DNA from: Wolbachia endosymbiont (group B) of Parapoynx stratiotata
GTDB lineage: Bacteria > Pseudomonadota > Alphaproteobacteria > Rickettsiales > Anaplasmataceae
DNA: 64,000 nucleotides
Reading direction: 5' to 3'
Assembly (NCBI RefSeq): GCF_947250635.1
Contig: NZ_OX366335.1
Span: 1 to 64,000 of the forward strand
The notes beneath the pieces are model-generated. The model saw only the letters and a list, made by a program, of their open reading frames with translations. It searched no databases and was not told the origin of the DNA. Position 1 is the stretch's first letter; the number at the start of each line of letters is the position of its first letter. This document shows positions 24,794 through 34,069 of the stretch, piece by piece. The translations under genes and the position numbers were made by a program.

Positions 24794-25675
24794 TTAGCTA
24801 TTAGTCAATTCTTTCCATCCAAGAATCATTTTATTAGCTTGCCTCAATGTTTCAATAGAAGGCAAGTCTTCTGTGCTTAGTGGTAGACGAACAGTTTTGT
24901 GTTCTATAAGCCCAATGTCATGCAAGAGTGCTTTAGTAGGTATTGGATTGCTGGCAGTAAATAGAGTTTTGCAAGCTTGTTGCCAACTGTCTGCCTGAGG
25001 GTTCTCGCCACTCATGCATTGCTTAACATATTCATGTACTACACGTGGCCAAACATTGGCAGCAACAGAAACCAGACCAGCCGCACCCTTAGCAGCCATA
25101 TCGGGTATCATATTATCATCTCCGCAAAAGACCTCAATATTTGGTTCAACTTTCTTATACTGAGTTAAAGTATCAACGGTGCCACTTGAATCTTTGATAG
25201 CCCAAAATTTTTCGTGGCTGGATAAGTTGCGTACAGTTTCAGCGTGAAGACTCACTCCTGCTCTTGATGGAATATTGTAAAGCATGGCTGGCACATGTGC
25301 TTTTTCAAGCAGCTTTTCAAACCATAAAGTTTGCCCCATGATTCCAGGTTTTGCATAAATGGGAGTTGTCATTAGATAGCCATGAATAGGCATACCCTTG
25401 CAAAAATCAAGCCATTCAAGAGTCTGATATAGATTCACTCCTGGTACACCAATTATAATTTTCGTATTTAATTTTAGCTCACATACAAATTCAACTAATG
25501 TGCGCTTTTCAGAATCAGTAAGTGATAAGCTTTCACCTGTGCTACCTAGCAACACTACACCATTTTCAGCTTCAGCTTGCATTGTTAGTAAACGCTGCAA
25601 GCTTTGGTAATCTATACTATCTCCACTGCAATTAAAAGGAGTAACACAAGCAGTCCATAAAAATGTAGATTTCAA
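24794..25675 (-). CDS. dapA: 4-hydroxy-tetrahydrodipicolinate synthase
   Basis: Condenses pyruvate and aspartate semialdehyde, the first committed step to meso-diaminopimelate and lysine. It has 293 residues in a TIM barrel. LLGSTGESLSLTDSEK near residue 42 holds the substrate-binding Thr, MLYNIPSRAG near 133 the catalytic Tyr and FWAIKDSSG near 158 the Schiff-base lysine. Together with argD (probably DapC function) it points to retention of the DAP branch for the residual peptidoglycan precursor made by Wolbachia. It lies 9 bases downstream of ssb on the same strand. Confidence 0.93.
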   Translation of the reverse strand: MKSTFLWTACVTPFNCSGDSIDYQSLQRLLTMQAEAENGVVLLGSTGESLSLTDSEKRTLVEFVCELKLNTKIIIGVPGVNLYQTLEWLDFCKGMPIHGYLMTTPIYAKPGIMGQTLWFEKLLEKAHVPAMLYNIPSRAGVSLHAETVRNLSSHEKFWAIKDSSGTVDTLTQYKKVEPNIEVFCGDDNMIPDMAAKGAAGLVSVAANVWPRVVHEYVKQCMSGENPQADSWQQACKTLFTASNPIPTKALLHDIGLIEHKTVRLPLSTEDLPSIETLRQANKMILGWKELTNS

Positions 25676-25684
25676 TTGAAGTTA

Positions 25685-26167
25685 TTAAAATGGTATTTCA
25701 TCATCGATTAGTTCGTCTTTTATATCGTTGTCAAAACTTCCGTGTTTATCTTTTTGTTCTGTTTCATTTTGTTTGTATTCACTTGGCTTGTAATCAGAGT
25801 TTGACATACTGTTTCGTGAATCTAAAAGGGTAAGGGCACTATTAAAGTTATATAGCACCACCTCTGTCGTATACCTTTCGCTACCATTTTGGTCAGTCCA
25901 TTTTCTAGTTCTCAGAGAACCTTCAACGTAAACTTTACTACCTTTGCGCGCAAAATCCTTAACAATTTTTACTAATCCTTCGCTAAAAATTACAATATTA
26001 TGCCATTCTGTCTTTTCAGAGCGCGTACCAGAAAATTTGTCAGTCCAACTTTCAGACGTGGCTATTGAAAAACTTGCCATCTCTTTTCCATTTTGTGTAG
26101 TCCTAATTTCAGGATCTTTTCCTAAATTACCAACTAATATGACTTTATTTATAGTACCACTAGACAT
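25685..26167 (-). CDS. ssb: Single-stranded DNA-binding protein
   Basis: Binds single-stranded DNA during replication and repair. 160 residues: an N-terminal OB fold ([22 protein letters not shown], then EWHNIVIF and [13 protein letters not shown]) to about residue 105, a Gln/Asn/Lys-rich linker, and the acidic protein-docking tip ending DDEIPF, all as in the family. The short linker is typical of Rickettsiales. Probably transcribed with dapA. Confidence 0.97.
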   Translation of the reverse strand: MSSGTINKVILVGNLGKDPEIRTTQNGKEMASFSIATSESWTDKFSGTRSEKTEWHNIVIFSEGLVKIVKDFARKGSKVYVEGSLRTRKWTDQNGSERYTTEVVLYNFNSALTLLDSRNSMSNSDYKPSEYKQNETEQKDKHGSFDNDIKDELIDDEIPF

Positions 26168-26235
26168 AATTATGCTTTAAAATAAATCTCTTTATTATCT
26201 TATGTGAGAGTATTATTGTCAAATTTAATTAAAAA

Positions 26236-26309
26236 CGCGCTTGGAGGGATTCGAACCCACGACCTTTGCCTCCGGAGGGCAACGCTCTATCCAACTGAGC
26301 TACAAGCGC
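26236..26309 (-). tRNA. tRNA-Arg (anticodon CCG)
   Basis: Read on the minus strand it gives a complete cloverleaf of 74 bases: acceptor arms GCGCTTG/CAAGCGC, D-arm with AGCTCAGTTGGATAGAGC, anticodon loop CTCCGGA, and T-arm with GGTTCGAATCC. The anticodon CCG reads CGG arginine codons. CCA is not encoded. It lies between ssb and the PilP-like gene. Confidence 0.95.
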
Positions 26310-26321
26310 AGATGTATTAGA

Positions 26322-27110
26322 TTATTTAATAGATAAACTATCTAAATCAAATTTTTGTTCTGGATAAAGCGTAAACATAATACCTCCATGTCCAAAATGT
26401 ACATTTTTAGAATTGCTTATCCGTTCTTTTGTTATCTTTTGGTTTACAGCCCATGAAAAAGTTACATAATTTTCAGTTACTGAGTGCACTTTTAAATCCT
26501 TAGTATTTATAAACAACTTTCCATTTACCCATATTTTCCATGTATCGGGGGAAAAGTATAAAATTGAATCTAAACTGACTACTTTACAATTGAAATTTTC
26601 TTCCTCTGTAACTCCTGAAGACTGTAAGTTAAACTTTTCCATCTCACTAACTATTCTATTAACCTGCTCTTCATCAAAAAAAATGCTTTTTATGCTACCA
26701 TATTGCGATAAAGTACTCTCTGCTGCCTCTTTTATTATATCGTCTCGATCTATATAATAATTGTTGATAAAAAAACACTCCTTCGCACGCAAATTTGCTA
26801 TATCAATGAAGTCATTTATTTCTTGATTTCCAACTTTTAAAATACTTTTTAAGTACTTCTTTTCTATAATCATTCCATCATTAGAATGATGACAGACCAT
26901 TTCATCATTGCCTTGTCTTTCTATATATACACATAAATTTTCACTATTTAACCCTAATATTTTATGCTCAATAAAATCTTCATTACTAATATGCTGTTGG
27001 CAAGAATATTTTTTACAAATCCCTATATTTTCTACAAGATCTTCGCAATTGCAATATGCACTAAAATTAAAAAATAGCAGCGTAAAAATAAAAAACAACT
27101 TTATATTCAT
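26322..27110 (-). CDS. Secreted protein, third gene of a pilus/type II secretion-like set
   Basis: 262 residues with a clear signal peptide (1-18, FIFTLLFFNFSAYC), so periplasmic. Six cysteines lie in the first 80 residues. The C-terminal part, SILYFSPDTWKIWVNGKLF followed by LKVHSVTENYVTFSW, resembles the small C-terminal beta domain of GspB/PilP-like or secretin-associated proteins, in which a 'W.vWlNG...' strand is followed by 'v..v....V.f.w'. It starts 4 bases inside the end of the PilO-like gene, so the three genes form one operon. The PilP-like role is inferred from position and this motif; similarity is not strong. Confidence 0.6.
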   Translation of the reverse strand: MNIKLFFIFTLLFFNFSAYCNCEDLVENIGICKKYSCQQHISNEDFIEHKILGLNSENLCVYIERQGNDEMVCHHSNDGMIIEKKYLKSILKVGNQEINDFIDIANLRAKECFFINNYYIDRDDIIKEAAESTLSQYGSIKSIFFDEEQVNRIVSEMEKFNLQSSGVTEEENFNCKVVSLDSILYFSPDTWKIWVNGKLFINTKDLKVHSVTENYVTFSWAVNQKITKERISNSKNVHFGHGGIMFTLYPEQKFDLDSLSIK

Positions 27111-27718
27111 CTACTTAATATGGTATACCAATCAAAAACTATACTAGCTCTCACTATCTCTATCATATTACCACTTAAAATCTGGTTTATAACTTTAGCA
27201 TCTATATTTCTCTGCTTATTCAAGGTAAGAGATCTGATCATAACATAACCAGGAAGATTTGGAATAGACTGTAGAAATAAAAAAATATGCTTATCGCTAA
27301 TTGAGCTTAAACTTAGAACCACTTCACTTCTTATTACTTTTGTATGTTCACTTTTATTGTGGAGTTCAGCTTCTTCAGGTATAGAAATTGATATTTCAGG
27401 TTCTAACATGTAGTGTTTTTTATATAGCTTGTTAAGCTCAAAATTTAAATTTGTAATGTATCTGCTACTATGTAAATTTGAAGAAGAAATTCTTTTCCAT
27501 AAATCTAGGTTTTTATTTAGAACGACTTCTTTCTTTTGAATTTCAATGATCTGTAAATTAATAGAGCGTATTTCTTCAGCTGCAGTTTGATTTTTATTAT
27601 AAACCTTTTTGTTATAGATAATAAAACACGTTGATAACCCTATTAATACAATAGATAACAATAAGTAATATATGCACTGAATTGTAGCTTTTCTTTTTAG
27701 TTGAGAGATAGTCATCAA
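27107..27718 (-). CDS. PilO/GspM-like single-pass membrane protein
   Basis: 203 residues: a basic N terminus, one membrane helix (about 14-36), a heptad-like coiled coil (about 40-90, EEIRSINLQIIEIQKKEVVLNKNL) and a C-terminal domain with alternating strands and helices (VVLSLSSISDKHIFLFLQSIPNLPG) of the ferredoxin-like kind found in PilO and GspM. This architecture, plus its place immediately after the PilM/N-like gene (1 base gap), is the basis for the call; sequence identity to known PilO cannot be judged here. Confidence 0.55.
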   Translation of the reverse strand: MMTISQLKRKATIQCIYYLLLSIVLIGLSTCFIIYNKKVYNKNQTAAEEIRSINLQIIEIQKKEVVLNKNLDLWKRISSSNLHSSRYITNLNFELNKLYKKHYMLEPEISISIPEEAELHNKSEHTKVIRSEVVLSLSSISDKHIFLFLQSIPNLPGYVMIRSLTLNKQRNIDAKVINQILSGNMIEIVRASIVFDWYTILSR

Positions 27719-27719
27719 T

Positions 27720-29180
27720 CTACATTGCCTCTCCTATTTCAACATCAATAGATAGATTTTTCTCTTTAGTAGTAGGTAAGCTAGAAATACTAATATCATG
27801 AGTACGGAAATTATCGTTTAAATTTTTCTGTAGTTTCTCGTATTGATAAGAAATGTCTTTACCAGATTGAAAATTAAACCTTAAAGTTGTGGTAATATAA
27901 CTTTTTGCCTCATTATAATTCCACTCAAATAATTGAAGCTCTACATCTGGTACTTTTAGCTTTTCTACATACTTAACTTGTGTGAGAGGAGAGTACTCTA
28001 TTTTTGATAAAATATTATTGATATTAATAAAATCGTAAACTTCATCTATCTTTTTTACATTATAGCTTTGGCTAAGTTTTATTAGTTTGTTATTTAAAGC
28101 ACTCCGCTTTGCAGATAAATTATCAGCAATATTAAAATTCGAATACAAATTCCGCAAACAAAAGGTGTTAATTACAATTAAAGTCAAAAGGAGGTATAGA
28201 AAAATCCGAGGAGAGTTTAAATAAAGGTAATTGAATAGATAAAATTCTTTAGTTTCTTTTGTATTAAAAACATCTGTTGGCTTATTCTTAAAGCTATGGA
28301 ACAAAATTGTAGTATCACAAAAGCTATCTTTTTCGCATATAGCTAATTCTGCTCCCAATAGTTTACCTAGCTCATATGGAGTCAATATGTTCACACTATT
28401 CTCTGAAAAATTTATAACTGATAAACTAGATTTAATAGCTTCTGATACTATGATGCAAAGGTCGATAGGGTCATTTTTTTCAAATCCAAACTTAGTTAAA
28501 GATTGAATTGTATTTTTCACTTCCTGATATATTTCACCAGCAATGATTCCTGGTAAATTATCATTAGTAAATGGTATTAAACGTGTAAATATCATTTTGT
28601 TCTCTTTAAGAACCACTTGTCTATAGCCACCTGTTTTAGTTGCAGCAACTATAATTTTCCAGTTACTAGGATCTTTGTGTAGAATCTTTTTTGCTATACT
28701 GACTAGTTCTATAGGAAACATTAATATTCCTTTAAAGTTAGAGCCTATTTCAACAAACACGTCCAACCAATATTCTATTAAATGATTTGCTTTTGATGAA
28801 ACAAATAGATACCACCAGTTTTGATTAAATTTATTCGGCTTTTCGACCAAGAGAATAGAATTTATATCGTTATTATGAGCAAAATGCTCTACTTTTGTTT
28901 TTGCTGATAGATAAGCACTAATCCTATTTACTCTTGGGATAGACTGTAGCAAATAGTTCTGATCAGTGTGATTGAGAACCAGATATAAGGGTGCTTTTTT
29001 ATCTGATGAGAGACATGAAATTAAGTCAGAAACAACTTTATTATTTTTGTCCTTAGCAAAATATCTTTTATTTAAAGTATCATTTTTAAAATATAGTAAC
29101 ATTGTGCCTTCTTTTCCTATAGAAAGCATAAACTTACTTTTGGGTTTTGACCCAAACATATTAACAAAGTGTATACTCAT
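27720..29180 (-). CDS. PilM-PilN / GspL-like fused protein
   Basis: 486 residues with the domain order of GspL: a cytoplasmic actin-like part (about 15-300) containing IPRVNRISAYLSAKTKVEHF and VVLKENKMIFTRLIPF, one membrane helix (about 325-343), then a coiled coil and a ferredoxin-like periplasmic domain (about 400-486, VPDVELQLFEWNYNEAKSYITTTLRF). In type IV pili these are two proteins, PilM and PilN; here they are one. It heads a three-gene operon with the PilO-like and PilP-like products. Wolbachia makes no known pili, so the job may be secretion or envelope assembly. The domain assignment is inference from layout. Confidence 0.6.
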   Translation of the reverse strand: MSIHFVNMFGSKPKSKFMLSIGKEGTMLLYFKNDTLNKRYFAKDKNNKVVSDLISCLSSDKKAPLYLVLNHTDQNYLLQSIPRVNRISAYLSAKTKVEHFAHNNDINSILLVEKPNKFNQNWWYLFVSSKANHLIEYWLDVFVEIGSNFKGILMFPIELVSIAKKILHKDPSNWKIIVAATKTGGYRQVVLKENKMIFTRLIPFTNDNLPGIIAGEIYQEVKNTIQSLTKFGFEKNDPIDLCIIVSEAIKSSLSVINFSENSVNILTPYELGKLLGAELAICEKDSFCDTTILFHSFKNKPTDVFNTKETKEFYLFNYLYLNSPRIFLYLLLTLIVINTFCLRNLYSNFNIADNLSAKRSALNNKLIKLSQSYNVKKIDEVYDFININNILSKIEYSPLTQVKYVEKLKVPDVELQLFEWNYNEAKSYITTTLRFNFQSGKDISYQYEKLQKNLNDNFRTHDISISSLPTTKEKNLSIDVEIGEAM

Positions 29181-29429
29181 CTAGAATTAAAAAGGTAATT
29201 TATTGAAATTCATTAAACATTAGATGACAATATTACTTATATTATAAGTTTTTGATAAAATTAGTAGTAATATTAACCCTTTTGTATGATGAAGGTTTTT
29301 TATATTTGTGCTAGACACAACTTAACCTGACAAACGAGGATTAATTATATCTCAGCTTGATATTTTATTCTCCAACAGACTGAAAATTGAATTGAGCTAA
29401 AGACTTGATTTGACGCACGTTGTTGCACA

Positions 29430-30356
29430 TTACCATTTAGTATACTTGAACTGAACATTTTCAGTGAATCCATCTGGCATGACTGAAACTTTTGTATTCA
29501 TATTTATTTTTAAGTAATTTACTAGCTCATCAACTAATATATCAGGAGCAGAAGCACCTGCAGTAATTCCTATTTTTTCTGCGCCCTGCAACCAATTTTT
29601 GTTCATACATTTATAATTATCAATCAAATAGGCTCTTTTTCCTCTGGAAATACACAGGTCTAATAAACGGTTTGAATTTGAACTATTTTTGCTTCCTACA
29701 ATTAACACTACGTCTGTAATTTTAGCCAATTTTTTAACAGCGTTCTGCCTATTTTGTGTTGCATAGCATATATCTTTTAAGTCGGGGCCTGTAATGCTTG
29801 GAAATCTGAGCTTCAGTGTAGCAATAATTTCTTTGGTATCGTCAATACTTAACGTGGTTTGTGTTACATAAGATAAATTATCTGGATCTTTGATTTGTAA
29901 ATTGTATACGTCTTGCATAGTTTGCACTAGAGATATAGGATTACTTACTCTTCCTATAATTCCTTTAACTTCTGGATGATTTTCATGTCCAATTAGAATT
30001 AATTCTTTACCACTATCCTCATACCTTTTTGCCTCTTTATGTACTTTGCTAACTAATGGACATGTTGCATCAATCACTTGAACACCCTTTCTTTTTGCCT
30101 CATCCTCTATACTTTTCGACACTCCATGTGCGCTAAAGATCAATATTCCTCTATTGTCTTTAATGTCTTCTATGCTGCTTACAAAAATCACTCCTTGTTT
30201 CTTGAAGTCCTCTACTATATACTTATTATGAACGATTTCGTGTAGTACATAAACTTGGCGTTCATTTTTGTATTTCTCTAAAGTGATTGCTAATATGTCT
30301 ACAGCTCTTTTAACCCCTGCACAGAAACCGCGTGGTTCAGCTAAGATAATCTCCAT
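29430..30356 (-). CDS. ispH: 4-hydroxy-3-methylbut-2-enyl diphosphate reductase
   Basis: Last enzyme of the MEP isoprenoid pathway, a [4Fe-4S] reductase giving IPP and DMAPP. It has 308 residues. The cluster cysteines are in [14 protein letters not shown] (residue 12), [14 protein letters not shown] (near 97) and [10 protein letters not shown] (near 193); TAGASAPD near 268 is the substrate loop. Its product feeds IspA, encoded at 41 kb. Single gene on the minus strand; about 250 bases of AT-rich, unannotated sequence separate it from the PilM/N-like gene. Confidence 0.97.
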   Translation of the reverse strand: MEIILAEPRGFCAGVKRAVDILAITLEKYKNERQVYVLHEIVHNKYIVEDFKKQGVIFVSSIEDIKDNRGILIFSAHGVSKSIEDEAKRKGVQVIDATCPLVSKVHKEAKRYEDSGKELILIGHENHPEVKGIIGRVSNPISLVQTMQDVYNLQIKDPDNLSYVTQTTLSIDDTKEIIATLKLRFPSITGPDLKDICYATQNRQNAVKKLAKITDVVLIVGSKNSSNSNRLLDLCISRGKRAYLIDNYKCMNKNWLQGAEKIGITAGASAPDILVDELVNYLKINMNTKVSVMPDGFTENVQFKYTKW

Positions 30357-30414
30357 TTTTTAAGTAAGTATGTAAACATTGCTAAAAAGTAAGCTCCGCT
30401 CACTATGTTTCATA

Positions 30415-30723
30415 TCATGACTGCTTTACTATAATTTCAAATTTATCATTACCAAGATTTTTGTTAATATACCAGGAACCGTCATCTTTAATTACAAATT
30501 CAGGACCCTTGAGGTCTCTTGTTATTGTCCTTCCATCTTGGCCATCCATAGCAATATGGATATCGAATGTAACGATGTCTAGATTTATTATAGCTTTTTT
30601 CCCACTGTATGAATTTAGACTAAACTTGCCCAACATGACATCATTAATACTCACTTCTCCTGCATAAGTATCACACTGACCATCTACACAACACTCACTT
30701 TTAATATAAAAAAGATCTAACAT
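30415..30723 (-). CDS. Hypothetical small protein
   Basis: 102 residues, not recognised. It is predicted to be mostly beta strand (GEVSINDVMLGKFSLNSYSG, AIINLDIVTFDIHIAMDG, WYINKNLGNDKFEIIV), with four cysteines near the N terminus (CCVDGQC). No signal peptide. It lies upstream of ispH on the same strand with 58 bases between. The antisense frame over the same bases is a less likely candidate. Function unknown. Confidence 0.55.
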   Translation of the reverse strand: MLDLFYIKSECCVDGQCDTYAGEVSINDVMLGKFSLNSYSGKKAIINLDIVTFDIHIAMDGQDGRTITRDLKGPEFVIKDDGSWYINKNLGNDKFEIIVKQS

Positions 30724-30861
30724 ATTTAAATCTATAAAAAAAAAGAACTAAATTTATATACTAAATACAATTCATCATTAATAAGCAACTATAGATTACT
30801 TTGGCTACAGCAATAATGTAAATGGAAGTATAACATAATTAATTGTATAAGAAACTACATT

Positions 30862-31608
30862 TTAGAGAAATGGTTGTTTAGTTTTTTTATTAATTTTTTT
30901 CACCATACTGTCAATCATGTGTTTTATTCCTTGATATACAGAGTATATACTTTCGTCATTACGCATATAAGCAGAGCAGGAAAATACATTATGTTTTTCA
31001 TCTTCTATTGATAACTCTGTATCGCATTTTATATGTTCGCCGCCGAGTTTCTCTATTAACTGTTCTTTATCGTCTCCTATAGTTACCTTAATCTTACTTT
31101 CTTCTTTACTTATCTTGCTACTTAAAATTGAAGCAATAACGGCTGGAGATATACATATAGTTCCTATTGGCTTTTTTGCAACAAAGAACTCTGAGACTAA
31201 TCTTTCAAACTCAGGCATTACTGTTTTATTTTCAGCTAAGTCAGATAAATTTTTCGCAACTCCATATCCACCAGGTACAATTAGCATATCAAAATTTTCA
31301 GCTTTAGCTTCTCTTAAATCATCTATCTCACCTCTTGCAATTCTTGCTGCTTCTACAAGTACATTTCTTTTTTCTTTTACTGCCTCTTTTGTTTTGTGAT
31401 CCATAACTTGTGTAATGTCAACGTCAGGAGCAAAACATGTGACTTCGACTTCCTGCTGATCAAGCACAAGCAAACTTAAAACCGCTTCTCTCACCTCTGT
31501 GCCGTCGAGGTGGCCGCATCCTGATAAAACCACAGCGGCTCTTAATTTTTTCTCACCCATAAAATACCTTGATTTCATATAATCTAGGTATTGTAATACA
31601 AATTCCAT
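30862..31608 (-). CDS. elbB: ElbB/ES1 family, DJ-1/PfpI-like glyoxalase
   Basis: 248 residues, class I glutamine amidotransferase-like fold. The family motifs are VVLSGCGHLDGTEVREAV near residue 27, LIVPGGYGVAKNLSDLA near 110 and KPIGTICISPAVIA near 145, which holds the nucleophile-elbow cysteine. E. coli ElbB has glyoxalase activity and its over-expression affects isoprenoid yield; the mitochondrial homologue is ES1. The N terminus carries about 18 residues before the usual start, so a later start (MGEKKLRAAVVLSG) is possible. It is transcribed towards the small hypothetical gene and ispH. Confidence 0.88.
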   Translation of the reverse strand: MEFVLQYLDYMKSRYFMGEKKLRAAVVLSGCGHLDGTEVREAVLSLLVLDQQEVEVTCFAPDVDITQVMDHKTKEAVKEKRNVLVEAARIARGEIDDLREAKAENFDMLIVPGGYGVAKNLSDLAENKTVMPEFERLVSEFFVAKKPIGTICISPAVIASILSSKISKEESKIKVTIGDDKEQLIEKLGGEHIKCDTELSIEDEKHNVFSCSAYMRNDESIYSVYQGIKHMIDSMVKKINKKTKQPFL

Positions 31609-31701
31609 ATTTGGAAAGGAGTAATTATTTTATGTCAATTATAATATAATTAATAATTAGCATATATAATTAGGCATATTTATAATTGATGGGAATTGAA
31701 T

Positions 31702-32703
31702 ATGGTACAAGGTGGTACAACAAATCCAACCAATTCGGACGAGTTCATTGAAAATGTAGTAAAATACATTAGTGAAAGAAAAGATTTGTTGGAAGCATTG
31801 AAGTCTCTATTACAAGCAAATGAATTTGTAAAAAGCGGTGAAATTTTTGACGAATCATCTATCAAGGATGTATCTGAATTGCTGATAAAAGATAAAGATC
31901 TTTTGAAGAACGCAATAGATATTGTAAAGGAGTATCTTGAGAAAGACGATAATCAATTAAAAATGCTTCTTGCGCAAGTAAGTAAAGTAAAAGGCATGGA
32001 GGAAAAGCTTGAAGCTTTAGGTAACCAACTGTTAGCTCAGGGGGTAATAAGTGGAGCAGCAGTTACAACACTAACAGGTGCACTAGCAGGTACATTAGCA
32101 ATAGGGGGAGTGACTGGTGCATTAATTGTTGGCGGAGCAGCATTCGTAGGGTTTGTAGCACTAGTTGCTATAGTTGCTATTGGTTATGCTATATATCAGC
32201 ATAGAGGTGAGATAAAAGAAGGAGCGATGAAAGCAGGAAAAGAAGTGAAAAGTTTTGTGAAAGATGTGATCGATAAATTGCCTACAATTCAAGCAAGAGA
32301 GAATAATTTTGAAAAGTTAATAAGCAATTTAATGGAAAAGAATCTTGAAGCTGATGAAGGAAAAAGAACAATGCTTAGTAATGAAATAAAAATAATAAAA
32401 ATGCTTCAGAATCAAGAGCAGAAATCTGCTATACAAGAGTTAGTAAAGAATGGAATTATTCAAAATTTTTCAGAAGAGAAAATGGCAAGGCTTATAGCAA
32501 AAGGTGAGAGTACTCATATAGAAGATAAGAAAGAACTTGAGGAGCTTATGGAGAAATTTCAACCTGCAATTATGGCAATTGGTATTGACATAGAAGAGGT
32601 AGAACAAAAAGTTAATGACAAAGTTAAAACAGTAAAGCCAAGTCCTGAAGTGAAGAATCCAAGTTCTGAACGAGTTAGTGGAGAAGAGCAAGGAGTGAAT
32701 TGA
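31702..32703 (+). CDS. Hypothetical protein with glycine-rich membrane hairpin
   Basis: 333 residues; the ATG at 31702 follows GGGA by seven bases, so it is preferred over a TTG six bases upstream. Three parts are visible: a helical, acidic N-terminal half (1-112), a Gly/Ala/Val-rich hydrophobic stretch (about 115-165, with repeated small-residue spacing like a glycine zipper, long enough for two helices), and a charged helical C-terminal part (166-333) starting HRGEIKEGAMKAGKEVKSF. I recognise no family. The layout parallels the 14777 product. An IS256 element has inserted 21 bases after its stop, inside what looks like its terminator hairpin, so its 3' end now reads into the element. Confidence 0.8.
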   Translation: MVQGGTTNPTNSDEFIENVVKYISERKDLLEALKSLLQANEFVKSGEIFDESSIKDVSELLIKDKDLLKNAIDIVKEYLEKDDNQLKMLLAQVSKVKGMEEKLEALGNQLLAQGVISGAAVTTLTGALAGTLAIGGVTGALIVGGAAFVGFVALVAIVAIGYAIYQHRGEIKEGAMKAGKEVKSFVKDVIDKLPTIQARENNFEKLISNLMEKNLEADEGKRTMLSNEIKIIKMLQNQEQKSAIQELVKNGIIQNFSEEKMARLIAKGESTHIEDKKELEELMEKFQPAIMAIGIDIEEVEQKVNDKVKTVKPSPEVKNPSSERVSGEEQGVN

Positions 32704-32718
32704 TACATTTGAGGAGCG
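32702..32718 (+). terminator. Left half of a hairpin split by the IS256 element
   Basis: Removing the IS and one target copy joins GATACATTT (32702-32710) and GCG (32716-32718) with CGC (34070-34072) and AAATGTATC (34075-34083). These pair as a 9-base outer and 3-base inner stem around TTTTGA, directly at the stop codon of the upstream gene. It was probably the terminator. Confidence 0.55.
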
Positions 32719-34069
32719 TTTTGAGGGAACGTTCAAAAAAGTGTGTCAAGCCGCATTTTTAGTTCAACTCAATTTTCAATCTATCTGGAAAGAAAATATC
32801 AAGTTGAGAAATAGTTAAAGCCCAATTAGGGAGAGCCATAATCCACTTTTGCTCTACCTTTTTTATAGCACAATATACCTGTTTGTACAAGGCATTTGTA
32901 CTAGTAAATGAACCCTTAGTTTTAGTAAATTTCCTGATTTGTCTATGCAACCCCTCAATTGGATTGGTGGTGTAAATCAGCTTCCTAACTTGCCCAGAAT
33001 ACTTAAAATAACTGGATAAGTTTTCCCAATTGTTCTGCCAGGATTTTATAACTAAAGGATACTTCTCTCCCCATTTTTCTTCCAGCTCAAGCAGATAATT
33101 CTCAGCGATCTCTTTACTTGAAGCACGATATATTTTTTTCAAATCATTCATGAAAACTTTTACATCTTTGCTAGATACATATTTCAGTGAATTCCTTATC
33201 TGATGCACTATACATAGCTGTACTTCTGCCTTAGGAAACACACTATTTATAGCCGCAGGAAAGCTTTTTAGCCCATCAATGCAGGCAATTAGAATATCTT
33301 CTACTCCTCGCTCTTTTAGGTCATTTAGAACTCCCAACCAGAAGTTAGCTCCTTCACTTTCAGCCAAATAAAAACCTAATACTTCTTTTCTGCCATTTTG
33401 ATTTATGCCCAATATATTATACATGCATTTACTTATACAATGTCCGTCCTCCTTGACCTTAAAGAACATGCCATCCATAAACACTATTGGATACACTGAT
33501 TGCAGTGGGCGGCTGCGCCATTCATTGATTACTGGTAGCAGTTTATCAGTAATACTGGATATCTCTGCTGCTGATATTTTGTGGTCATATATTTCCTCAA
33601 CATGTGAAGCTATATCTCTGTATCCCATGCCACTGGCATATGTGCTTAAGACCTTTGCTTCAAGTTCTGGATGTAGGCTTGTTTGCCTTTTTTTGACTAT
33701 TTGCGGTTCAAAGCTTCCTTCTCTGTCTCTTGGTGTTAATAGTTCAAATGAGCCTGAACTTGTACGTAAAGTTTTTGCATTCCTTCCATTTCTTCGGTTA
33801 TTTTCTTCACTTTTAGCTGACATGTGGCTTTCTATTTCACCTTCCAGACTTGCCTCTAGCAACCTTTTTATAAACGGTGTTAATGCTCCATCTCTTCCTG
33901 TCAATGGTCTTCCTTCTCGTATAGATGACAGGATATTTGTTTCTAATTCTTTATAATCTACCAAACCAGTAGTTCTATTTGCTTGACCCATATCAAACCT
34001 CCATTTTTTATATCAATTTATTACTTTTTTTTCGGTTTGACACACTTTTTTGAACGTTCCCCGTTTTGA
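32717..34069. mobile_element. IS256-family insertion sequence with 8-bp target duplication
   Basis: The element itself is 32725-34061 (1337 bases). Its ends are 29-base inverted repeats beginning GGGAACGTTC (32725-32753 and 34033-34061 on the other strand) with one mismatch. CGTTTTGA is present at 32717-32724 and again at 34062-34069, a perfect 8-base target duplication, as expected for the IS256 family. Intact ends, an intact transposase and an exact duplication point to a recent and possibly still active insertion. Confidence 0.93.
32759..33991 (-). CDS. IS256 (mutator) family transposase
   Basis: DDE transposase of 410 residues, full length. The catalytic acids are visible: VYPIVFMDGMFFKV (first Asp near 172), ILIACIDGLKSFP (second Asp near 237) and TTNPIEGLHRQIRKF (Glu near 345), with the C/H motif QLCIVHQIRNS between. 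A strong ribosome site (GGAGG, six bases before the ATG) lies just inside the right inverted repeat. The coding region fills the element almost completely. No frameshift is seen. Confidence 0.96.
   Translation of the reverse strand: MGQANRTTGLVDYKELETNILSSIREGRPLTGRDGALTPFIKRLLEASLEGEIESHMSAKSEENNRRNGRNAKTLRTSSGSFELLTPRDREGSFEPQIVKKRQTSLHPELEAKVLSTYASGMGYRDIASHVEEIYDHKISAAEISSITDKLLPVINEWRSRPLQSVYPIVFMDGMFFKVKEDGHCISKCMYNILGINQNGRKEVLGFYLAESEGANFWLGVLNDLKERGVEDILIACIDGLKSFPAAINSVFPKAEVQLCIVHQIRNSLKYVSSKDVKVFMNDLKKIYRASSKEIAENYLLELEEKWGEKYPLVIKSWQNNWENLSSYFKYSGQVRKLIYTTNPIEGLHRQIRKFTKTKGSFTSTNALYKQVYCAIKKVEQKWIMALPNWALTISQLDIFFPDRLKIELN

Noticed and set aside
33405..33956. 183-codon frame antisense to the IS256 transposase
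   Set aside because: Shadow of a full-length transposase with visible DDE motifs; no ribosome site.
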